Origin: Desulfobacteraceae bacterium
GTDB lineage: Bacteria > Desulfobacterota > Desulfobacteria > Desulfobacterales > Desulfobacteraceae
Length of the DNA stretch: 5,244 nt
Assembly: GCA_023140455.1 (NCBI GenBank)
Contig: JAGLLQ010000199.1
Span: forward strand, 1-5,244
Direction: 5' to 3'
The notes under the pieces are model-generated. The model saw only the letters and a list, made by a program, of their open reading frames with translations, had not been told where the DNA came from and ran no database searches. This document shows, piece after piece, positions 1-5,220 of this stretch (position 1 is the stretch's first letter; each line of letters starts with the position of its first letter). Made by a program: the position numbers and the translations under genes.

Positions 1-53
1 TGTCTTTCCCGTTTAACAATGGCGGTTCTAAAAGTAAAATCCTGAGAATTTCT

Positions 54-2144
54 TTAAATTTTTTCCAATGGCAGTTCAATAATAAACCTGGTGCCTTTTC
101 CTGGTTCAGACTCAACCTTTAAGCTGCCGTTATGATTGTTGGTAATGATAAAATAGGAAACAGAGAGGCCTATTCCTGTTCCCTGGCCAGGTGCTTTTGT
201 GGTATAAAAAGGTTCAAATATTTTGTCCTGACTCTTCCTATCAAGCCCCGGACCATTATCAATAATTTCTATGATACAGCTCGTCCCCTTGTCCCTTGTG
301 CGAACGATGATCCGGGGGCGATCCTTAATCGATCTATCTTTATCGGTCATTGCATGGGCAGCATTTGTAACAATATTCAGGATGACCTGCATAATCTCTG
401 TCTCTGTACAGAATATCGAAAGCCCAGGCTCGTAGTCCCGGGTAATCTCAAAAGATCTGAAATCATATTTTTTCTTTAGGTCATAGTCGTTGCCGGCTAT
501 ATCAAGGGCTGTATCAATAAGAATAGAAATATCCTGTATTGATTTATTCGATTCGCTCTTCCGGCTGAACCCCAGCATTTTTTTAACAATGCCGGCTGCC
601 CGTTCACTGGCTGTCCTGATACTGGTAAGATAAAAGAGAATAGATCTTTGCTCAAGATAGAGCTCAAGTTTTTTTAAATCCAGTCCCATTTCCGCAGCTA
701 TGTCAACATTTTTTTTCATTTCCGGGTCAAGACGCCTTTGGGCATTCTGGACTGCGCCCAGAATAATTCCCAAAGGATTGTTGATCTCATGAGCCATCCC
801 GGCAGCAAGCCCGCCCATGGACATCATCTTCTCCGTCTGGATCAGCATTCTCTGGTTTTCCATGATCTTGCTTTCCGATTCATTTATCTGGCTGATCATC
901 TGGTTTGCCGAGGATGCCAGGGTAAGGAATTCAGCAAAATGAATATTTTGGATATTAATCTTTTTCTTTTTAAAGGCAGCATTTTGGAAAAAAGACTCAA
1001 AGGTTTTAAGAGTTGAACTGATTTGTCTGGATATCATGATAATAGCAGCAATAATAATGATGATAAGCATTGCAAGGGAAAACAGAGTTTTTGTAATATT
1101 GTCCCTTATTCTTTCCGCCAGTTCCGCCTTTTTTCCCTGTGCCAGAAGGTCAAAGGATTCCACATCCAGTCCAGCTCCGACATACCAGCCCCATTCAGGG
1201 ACTGCCATGGCATAGCTTATTTTCCGATGCACAAGATACCCTTTGAATGGTGGCAGTTCATATTCTACATATCCTCCGGATGCTTTGGCAGTCCTGATCA
1301 GTTCCTGGACTATTTTAATGCCATTGACATCTGTGACAGCAATCATATTTTTGCCTTTGGCAGGTCCTGAAAGGCTCAACCCCTCTATGGTCCCGGCAAA
1401 AACATATCCGGTTTTTGAAAACTTCATAGTTTCAATGCGCTTTATTACCTCTTTTTGTATTTCCTGTTCCACATCTACAAGATATTCGCCTGTTCCGATA
1501 AACCAGTCATACGGGGCAAAGTGTTTAACAAAGGCAATTTTTTTATGAATCCGTTCGTTATCTGATCCGGGTTTGGTCCAGAAGTATTCATAAAATCCCT
1601 GATTCTTTGCCCGGGCCAGTTTAATCATGTCTTTTATAACATATTGCCCTTTGGCATCCTGCATATTAAGCATATTTTTGCCTTCAAGCTGTGGCCTGTC
1701 GGCAAATAGAATTTCAATCCCCTTCATAGATGTGGCGAAATAGTATCCTCGACCGTTATTGAACCGGATTGGTCTTAGGACGTCCCTTATCATTTTCTGA
1801 ATTGTTGCATCAGGCAGAGTATCCTTATACTCACTGTAAAGGTTTCTGGCAATATCATGAGCTTCAAGAGTTCTTTGCTTAATGGATTGTTCCAGACGTT
1901 TTTTTGTCAGGGTCTTCATATATTCAATGTACTGGATGACCTCTGTGACCTGTTCTTTTAATATCTGTTTTTGAAAAAGCTCTTCCCTTTCAATTTCATA
2001 TTTAATTTGGCTCTTGTTCTGCTTTATGTCACTCATGATCCATAAAATTGCAATCATGGAAATTGAGGCAAGGCAGATAAAAAAAATACCAACAAACAGG
2101 GCTTGAACAATGCTTTTTTTTTGTGTTGATGTTTTTAAAATCAT
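54..2144 (-). CDS. Membrane sensor histidine kinase with tandem periplasmic Cache domains
   Basis: 696-aa inner-membrane sensor kinase. Residues 13-36 form a first membrane helix and about 353-372 (Ile-rich) a second, enclosing a ~315-residue periplasmic part. That part holds two Cache modules: one around 65-222 (GRGYYFA at 131-137, WFIGTGEYL at 214-222) and one around 230-330 (KTGYVFA at 244-250, WGWYVGAGL at 318-326). A HAMP-like linker follows at 372-420. The H-box AHEINNPLG has phospho-acceptor H452 and an ExxN phosphatase motif (E453, N456), so kinase and phosphatase activities are both possible. The ATP-binding domain is complete: N-box (N590, N594), G1 (D629, DNGPGL), F-box (KIFEPFYTTK, 641-650), G2 (GQGTGIGL, 653-660). 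The ATG at 2144 has GGAG 8 nt upstream. It starts 18 nt after the REC-HD-GYP gene, so that protein is its probable partner. Cache_2-type domains often bind small carboxylates; the ligand here is unknown. The family call is firm; the pairing is inferred. Confidence 0.95.
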   Translation of the reverse strand: MILKTSTQKKSIVQALFVGIFFICLASISMIAILWIMSDIKQNKSQIKYEIEREELFQKQILKEQVTEVIQYIEYMKTLTKKRLEQSIKQRTLEAHDIARNLYSEYKDTLPDATIQKMIRDVLRPIRFNNGRGYYFATSMKGIEILFADRPQLEGKNMLNMQDAKGQYVIKDMIKLARAKNQGFYEYFWTKPGSDNERIHKKIAFVKHFAPYDWFIGTGEYLVDVEQEIQKEVIKRIETMKFSKTGYVFAGTIEGLSLSGPAKGKNMIAVTDVNGIKIVQELIRTAKASGGYVEYELPPFKGYLVHRKISYAMAVPEWGWYVGAGLDVESFDLLAQGKKAELAERIRDNITKTLFSLAMLIIIIIAAIIMISRQISSTLKTFESFFQNAAFKKKKINIQNIHFAEFLTLASSANQMISQINESESKIMENQRMLIQTEKMMSMGGLAAGMAHEINNPLGIILGAVQNAQRRLDPEMKKNVDIAAEMGLDLKKLELYLEQRSILFYLTSIRTASERAAGIVKKMLGFSRKSESNKSIQDISILIDTALDIAGNDYDLKKKYDFRSFEITRDYEPGLSIFCTETEIMQVILNIVTNAAHAMTDKDRSIKDRPRIIVRTRDKGTSCIIEIIDNGPGLDRKSQDKIFEPFYTTKAPGQGTGIGLSVSYFIITNNHNGSLKVESEPGKGTRFIIELPLEKI

Positions 2145-2162
2145 GGCTGAATCTCCATCAAA

Positions 2163-3251
2163 TTAATCAAGAAATCTCTGCTTAATGTCAAGAATGCCGT
2201 CTAAATTATTAAAAAAGGCATCAACAATTAGTGGGTCAAATTTTGTTCCGGCTTCTTGCTTAATAATATCCTGACATTGGCGTTCCGGGAATGGTTCTTT
2301 ATAAGGTCGCTTGCTGGATACTGCATCATAAACATCAACCAAGCTTACAATTCTCGCCTCTACCGGGATTTTTTCCCCTGCAAGTTTAAAGGGGTATCCT
2401 TTTCCATCCCAACATTCATGGTGAAAAAGAGCGATTCTTTTCGCCACTGTAAGGATCTCCAAGCCTTTGTCTTCCTTTAAAAGCTCATCAGGTGAACAAG
2501 CAGGATCCAGATCATGCTCGCCTTCTGTGGAAAGGATGCTGCAACCAAAATTAACATGTTGTTTCATATGCTCCCATTCTTTTCCATTCAGGCTGCCTTT
2601 TTTTAGGAGGACTTTATCCAGGATACCTATTTTTCCCACATCATGCATGGGGGAAGCATCTCTGATGATTTTACAGAATTTTTCATCCAAACCCATACTC
2701 TGCGCAAGCAGATAACTCATCTCAGCTACCCGCACTACATGGAGACCGGTTTCGTTGTCTTTGAACTCTGCCGCCTTTCCCAGGCAGTTGATAATCTGTT
2801 TTTTTGTATTTTCAAGTTGAAGAGTTCGCTGAGTGACCAGCTCTTCAAGATGTTCCTGATGCTTTTTATTCTCCTGTATAAGGTGTGCTTTTTCCAGGCA
2901 TTTTTCAATGGTATGAAAAACCACCTGCATATCAGATACTGGTTTTGATATAAAATCCCAGGCACCGGCTCTGATAGCTGACATAGCCTCATCAATCAGT
3001 CCTACACCTGACAAAGCAATTATTGGCAAGATCGGATGCATCTCCTTTGCTTGTTTTATAAATTCATATCCATCCATGACCGGCATGTTCAGGTCAACAA
3101 TTACAATGTCAGGCGTTTTTTCTTTTACAAGAGTCAACCCTTCTTGACCGTTGACTGCAGTGCGGGTATTAAAGTCAAAGTCTTCAAGAAAATCCTTCAA
3201 ACTTTGTAAAAGCAATATTTCATCGTCTATTATCAAGACGTGTGTGCTCAT
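2163..3251 (-). CDS. RpfG-like response regulator: receiver plus HD-GYP c-di-GMP phosphodiesterase
   Basis: 362-aa cytoplasmic response regulator. The receiver spans about 1-122, with acidic residues D9 and D10, phospho-acceptor D53 (IVDLNMPVMDG), switch residue S81 and K103. A charged, probably coiled-coil linker (120-155) leads to an HD-GYP domain (about 157-350). Metal-site residues look complete: E167 and H171 (ETGLH), H203/D204 (MHDVGK), H232, H277/H278 and D306 (DVYDA). The signature HHECWDGKGYP (277-287) contains the GYP motif. The expected reaction is hydrolysis of c-di-GMP to pGpG and GMP, controlled by phosphorylation of D53. Start choice: the frame is open to an ATG at 3467, but that would add 72 residues without domain character that overlap the receiver gene in another frame. 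The ATG at 3251 begins a canonical receiver and has AGGAG 6 nt upstream. The gene lies 49 nt after the stand-alone receiver and 18 nt before the kinase. An insertion of roughly 19 residues lies between H232 and the HH pair. Confidence 0.95.
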   Translation of the reverse strand: MSTHVLIIDDEILLLQSLKDFLEDFDFNTRTAVNGQEGLTLVKEKTPDIVIVDLNMPVMDGYEFIKQAKEMHPILPIIALSGVGLIDEAMSAIRAGAWDFISKPVSDMQVVFHTIEKCLEKAHLIQENKKHQEHLEELVTQRTLQLENTKKQIINCLGKAAEFKDNETGLHVVRVAEMSYLLAQSMGLDEKFCKIIRDASPMHDVGKIGILDKVLLKKGSLNGKEWEHMKQHVNFGCSILSTEGEHDLDPACSPDELLKEDKGLEILTVAKRIALFHHECWDGKGYPFKLAGEKIPVEARIVSLVDVYDAVSSKRPYKEPFPERQCQDIIKQEAGTKFDPLIVDAFFNNLDGILDIKQRFLD

Positions 3252-3257
3252 TTTTCG

Positions 3258-3262
3258 CTCCT
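3258..3262 (-). promoter_or_regulatory. Shine-Dalgarno fixing the REC-HD-GYP start at 3251
   Basis: On the minus strand AGGAG is followed by 6 nt (CGAAAA) and then the ATG at 3251. This site decides the start in favour of the 362-residue protein over the longer open frame beginning at 3467. The same CAGGAGCG string precedes the small coiled-coil gene further upstream (4923). Confidence 0.85.
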
Positions 3263-3284
3263 GAATTATTGACAGGGTAGTTCT

Positions 3285-3312
3285 ATAATAAATTTTCTTT
3301 TTACAACTGCAA
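3285..3312 (-). promoter_or_regulatory. Possible internal promoter before the REC-HD-GYP gene
   Basis: On the minus strand TTGCAG (3307-3312, 4/6 match to the sigma-70 -35 box) is followed after 16 bp by TATTAT (3285-3290, 5/6 match to the -10 box). It sits at the end of the stand-alone receiver gene and could give extra expression of the HD-GYP and kinase genes. In DNA this AT-rich such matches arise by chance, so this is tentative. Confidence 0.25.
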
Positions 3313-3675
3313 AAGTTGTTTAATTTTTTTATGGAAAACTGCAAGGTCCAGAACTGGTTTCGCAAGTATAAATTCTTTTGTAATACCGATTCGCTTAAGT
3401 TCTGATGGAATAGAGTATGCGATAGATCCGGTATGAACAAGAAATTTGCTCTCAGGTAGTTTTTCATGGGTTTTCAGAATGAACTCATTACCGTTCATAC
3501 CGGGAAGACGCATATCCACAATACATACATCCGGTTTAACTCTATTAAGCATTTTTAGTCCATCTTCTCCTGAAAATGAAAATGTTACTTCAAATTCCGT
3601 TTCGTCCTCAAGGTAATCTTTTATGGTTTGAGGGATATCTGTCTCATCATCTACAATTAGTACTTGTATACTCAT
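3301..3675 (-). CDS. Stand-alone receiver (CheY-like single-domain response regulator)
   Basis: 124-aa protein made of one receiver domain, with no output domain. It has the acidic pair D9/D10, phospho-acceptor D54 (CIVDMRLPGMNG), switch residue T82 (HTGS) and K106 (AKPV), so it should accept phosphate. The length is typical of CheY/DivK/Spo0F-like proteins. The ATG at 3675 has only a weak purine-rich ribosome site (GGAAAAGAC) but begins directly at the first receiver strand (VLIVDDE). It is the first gene after the best promoter in the window and lies 49 nt before the REC-HD-GYP gene. Its N-terminus closely resembles the receiver of that neighbour (MS.xVLIxDDE, KDxLED, GxxGL), suggesting duplication. 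It probably takes phosphate from the same kinase and acts as sink, connector or allosteric partner; that role is inferred. No chemotaxis genes are present to suggest a flagellar-motor function. Confidence 0.92.
   Translation of the reverse strand: MSIQVLIVDDETDIPQTIKDYLEDETEFEVTFSFSGEDGLKMLNRVKPDVCIVDMRLPGMNGNEFILKTHEKLPESKFLVHTGSIAYSIPSELKRIGITKEFILAKPVLDLAVFHKKIKQLLQL
3303..3319. repeat. Short inverted repeat at the 3' end of the stand-alone receiver gene
   Basis: ACAACT (3303-3308) and AGTTGT (3314-3319) are perfect 6-bp complementary arms around a 5-nt loop, covering the last codons of the receiver gene. On the minus-strand mRNA the hairpin is followed by AAAAAG, not a U-run, so it is not an intrinsic terminator for this operon. 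It could stabilise a 3' end or tune expression between the first two genes. The stem is short and may be chance. Confidence 0.3.
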
Positions 3676-3732
3676 TGTCTTTTCCAGAATGTTGACTAAA
3701 GTTATGTTTCGAGTGTAAAAAGTATATTTTTT

Positions 3733-3761
3733 ATAATAAGGGATATATAAAACCCAGTCAA
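3733..3761 (-). promoter_or_regulatory. Sigma-70-type promoter of the receiver / HD-GYP / kinase operon
   Basis: On the minus strand TTGACT (3756-3761, 5/6 match to TTGACA) is separated by exactly 17 bp from TATTAT (3733-3738, 5/6 match to TATAAT). Transcription would start near 3725, giving a leader of about 50 nt before the ATG at 3675. It is the best-spaced promoter in the window, and it implies the signalling operon can be expressed independently of the phosphoesterase unit. Confidence 0.65.
3740..3755. promoter_or_regulatory. Imperfect dyad in the promoter spacer, possible operator
   Basis: The 16 bp GGGATATATAAAACCC form an imperfect palindrome: three outer G-C pairs plus A-T pairs inside, with two mismatched positions per half. 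It fills nearly the whole -35/-10 spacer, where a bound dimer would block RNA polymerase. The symmetry is seen directly; any role as an operator is inferred, and AT-rich cores often look palindromic. Confidence 0.25.
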
Positions 3762-3840
3762 GTTTTTATCAAGGTTTTGTTATGAGCAAATGAAATGTAT
3801 GGTTATAATAAAAGCTTTAAAGAGGGGGGTATTGAGAGGT

Positions 3841-4458
3841 TTAAGTAATCAAAAATTCGTACAAATATCCCCGTGGACCGGCATTAATGACTGGGATACC
3901 ATGAATTGATTTACACTGGTTCCATTGTTCATGGATGTGACCACATACAACAAATTCAGGTTTTGATTTCTTAACATAGTTCAAAATCGATTTACTCCCC
4001 ATATGTTGACCGTCAGGCAGTTGATCTAAACATGAATATGGCGGAGAATGAGAAATAAGAATAAATTTCTCGTTTACATTTGGTAAAAAAGTGAGAGCTT
4101 CTTTTTCAGACAAATCCACTGACCAGTCTCCAAAAGGTGTGCATGGGATTCCAGCTCCTATTCCAACAAACATTATGCCGTTAAGTGAAATTGTCCCACC
4201 GTGTAATACATGGAAGTTACCATATTGATCGCACTCTGCTGTAAGTTCAGTATTGCTTTCGTGGTTACCATGCACCAGGATGGTTGGAACGGTAATCTCA
4301 GAGAGTGCGGCCAATGTTTCGCTGAGCCCATTTCTAAAGAGAGCGTAGTCACCGGCACCAATAACCAGATCGACATCGCGTGCTTTTTCAACAAGCCTTG
4401 TATATGCATCCTTATCTGTATGTATGTCTGAAAATAATAGTAAGCGCATTTGACTCAT
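3841..4458 (-). CDS. Calcineurin-like metallophosphoesterase
   Basis: 205-aa soluble phosphoesterase with the full set of dimetal motifs in order: SDIH (D11, H13), GAGDY (D37), GNHE (N65, H66), SHSPP (H137) and GHIH (H174, H176), followed by INAGP (192-195). Every residue expected to bind the two metals or act in catalysis is present, so it should be active on a phosphomonoester or phosphodiester. The substrate cannot be told from sequence. The compact size, the GHIHE motif and the PFGDW segment (108-112) recall small phosphodiesterase-like members such as the MPPED/Rv0805 type, not nuclease subunits. The ATG at 4458 lies 2 nt after the stop of the RHH-like gene with only a weak GGAA upstream, which points to translational coupling; an ATG at 4449 is a less likely start. 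It is the last gene of a three-gene unit. No signal peptide is seen. Confidence 0.93.
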   Translation of the reverse strand: MSQMRLLLFSDIHTDKDAYTRLVEKARDVDLVIGAGDYALFRNGLSETLAALSEITVPTILVHGNHESNTELTAECDQYGNFHVLHGGTISLNGIMFVGIGAGIPCTPFGDWSVDLSEKEALTFLPNVNEKFILISHSPPYSCLDQLPDGQHMGSKSILNYVKKSKPEFVVCGHIHEQWNQCKSIHGIPVINAGPRGYLYEFLIT

Positions 4459-4460
4459 TT

Positions 4461-4688
4461 TTAGCTTTTCCGAAATTTTTTAAGCTCTTGATTCTCTATA
4501 ATAATATTTTCGATAACTTCAGCATTAGATAGTTTTGTTCCTGCTTTTCGTTGATTGATGGCATCTTGAACCATAGGAGAGAGCATGATATTAAAGTTTT
4601 TATATCCCTGTTCCTTTAATGACTGTCTCCACTTCTTTGCACGTTCTCTATTGCGCTCTCTGTATTGTTTGCCTGTAAGTAGAGCCAT
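4461..4688 (-). CDS. Small basic protein, probable ribbon-helix-helix DNA-binding protein
   Basis: 75-aa protein with a very basic N-terminal helix (YRERNRERAKKWRQ, residues 9-22). A segment that fits a ribbon-helix-helix fold follows: a strand around 30-36 (KNFNIML), helix 1 around 38-48 and helix 2 around 54-70 (SNAEVIENII). Such proteins dimerise through the strand, bind operator DNA and often repress their own operon; this assignment rests on pattern only. The start at 4688 is well supported by AAAGGAG 5 nt upstream. That ribosome site overlaps the stop codon of the coiled-coil gene, and the gene's own stop is 2 nt before the phosphoesterase start, so it is embedded in a coupled operon. 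No recognisable toxin is adjacent, which argues against a simple toxin-antitoxin pair unless the phosphoesterase plays that part. The gene is probable; the fold is moderately supported. Confidence 0.75.
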   Translation of the reverse strand: MALLTGKQYRERNRERAKKWRQSLKEQGYKNFNIMLSPMVQDAINQRKAGTKLSNAEVIENIIIENQELKKFRKS

Positions 4689-4693
4689 GGCTT

Positions 4694-4701
4694 CTCCTTT
4701 A
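4694..4701 (-). promoter_or_regulatory. Stop codon overlapping a strong Shine-Dalgarno
   Basis: On the minus strand the 8 bases TAAAGGAG contain both the stop codon of the coiled-coil gene (4699-4701) and the AAAGGAG ribosome site of the RHH-like gene. The next ATG (4688) begins 5 nt after AGGAG. Ribosomes finishing the first gene are well placed to initiate on the second, supporting coupled synthesis and the reality of both small genes. Confidence 0.75.
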
Positions 4702-4923
4702 TTTAATACTTTTTAGCGTGCCTTTTAGTATTGATTGTTGCTGCAGCCTAAGGAGTGCCTTGCTGTAAAGTTTTTCTTTCAGTTTTCCAATTTCTTCTGT
4801 CTGGAATTTGATCAATTGATTTTGGATTTCAACTCTTTTTTCTTTGGTTGTGATTTTTTTCAATAGACTTTCAATTGTAGCTTCCATCCTTGATTCAAAC
4901 CTTTCCATATCATGTTTTATCAT
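4699..4923 (-). CDS. Small coiled-coil protein of unknown function
   Basis: 74-aa protein, not recognised as a member of any family. It is almost entirely charged and amphipathic helix: Lys/Glu/Gln/Leu-rich from about residue 8 to 62, with hydrophobic residues spaced as in a coiled coil (for example IESLLKKI, QNQLIKFQ, IGKLKEKL). There is no signal peptide or membrane segment, and there are no cysteines. The ATG at 4923 has AGGAG 6 nt upstream, a strong ribosome site; an internal ATG at residue 6 is possible but lacks such a site. Its stop overlaps the Shine-Dalgarno of the following RHH-like gene, so the two are probably made together. A role as oligomerisation partner or regulator of the adjacent small DNA-binding protein is a guess from position. 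Evidence that it is a gene: the ribosome site and the tight coupling. Confidence 0.65.
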   Translation of the reverse strand: MIKHDMERFESRMEATIESLLKKITTKEKRVEIQNQLIKFQTEEIGKLKEKLYSKALLRLQQQSILKGTLKSIK

Positions 4924-4963
4924 ATTACGCTCCTGTTAGTAGTAACATTTTTCTAACTCTACA

Positions 4964-4998
4964 ATAATATGTTTAATAAACTAATAAAAAAAAGTCAA
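4964..4998 (-). promoter_or_regulatory. Weak candidate promoter of the small-protein / phosphoesterase unit
   Basis: On the minus strand TTGACT (4993-4998) is a 5/6 -35 box identical to that of the signalling operon. A TATTAT (4964-4969) lies downstream but at 23 bp, too wide for normal sigma-70 spacing. At 17-18 bp only poor hexamers are found (TAAACA, AAACAT; about 3/6). Either the -10 is weak and needs an activator, or this is not the start point. Confidence 0.3.
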
Positions 4999-5045
4999 GA
5001 GTGTTTTTTAAATATTAATACGCACGACTATAAGGCACTTTTAAT

Positions 5046-5075
5046 ATTATAGTAAGGTTATAGATTTGAAGTCGC
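5046..5075 (-). promoter_or_regulatory. Alternative candidate promoter with a perfect -10 box
   Basis: On the minus strand a perfect TATAAT (5046-5051) is preceded at 18 bp by GCGACT (5070-5075), which keeps only the GAC core of a -35 box. Use of this site would give a leader of about 115 nt before the coiled-coil gene. It overlaps the direct repeat TTATAG (5047-5052 and 5058-5063, 11 bp apart), which may be chance. Confidence 0.25.
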
Positions 5076-5220
5076 TGATAATGTAGGTATCAAAAAAGAT
5101 CTCTTTTATAATTGGTACCTTGAATACTACCGGATAAATGGAATAGCTGTTTTTCTGGAGTTATTCTAAGAAGAGGAAGCTACATTTGGTTATGTTACAG
5201 TGTTAAACAGCGTTGAAGCT
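5056..5220 (+). pseudogene. Possible decayed coding remnant on the plus strand
   Basis: After a double stop (TAG TAA, 5050-5055) one plus-strand frame stays open for 37 codons with protein-like composition (for example KKDLFYNWYLEYYRING). It hits TAA at 5167-5169, then continues in the same frame for 17 more codons (EEEATFGYVTVLNSVEA) to TGA at 5221-5223. No ATG or ribosome site opens it. This could be the tail of a degraded gene with in-frame nonsense changes, or chance in AT-rich DNA. I do not recognise the family. Confidence 0.2.

Noticed and set aside
1..53. Open frame or terminator downstream of the kinase gene
   Set aside because: No ATG with a ribosome site and no stem followed by a T-run in these 53 bases; the window ends too soon to judge whether the operon continues.
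132..1548. Several plus-strand open frames of 90-115 codons opposite the kinase gene
   Set aside because: They are antisense shadows of a clearly coding gene, with no domain character and no ribosome sites.
3303..3330. Plus-strand hairpin followed by a T-rich run, like an intrinsic terminator
   Set aside because: The stem is only 6 bp and there is no plus-strand gene for it to terminate; on the coding strand there is no U-run.
3252..3467. 72-residue N-terminal extension of the REC-HD-GYP protein from an ATG at 3467
   Set aside because: It lacks domain character, overlaps the well-supported receiver gene in another frame, and the downstream ATG at 3251 has an ideal ribosome site directly before the receiver fold.
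3762..3840. Intrinsic terminator after the phosphoesterase gene
   Set aside because: AAAGCTTT and CTTTAAAG are short self-complementary words without loop, GC stem or T-run, so no terminator can be supported.
5094..5107. AAAAGA/TCTTTT inverted repeat
   Set aside because: AT-only arms with a 2-nt loop make a stable hairpin unlikely; expected by chance in this DNA.
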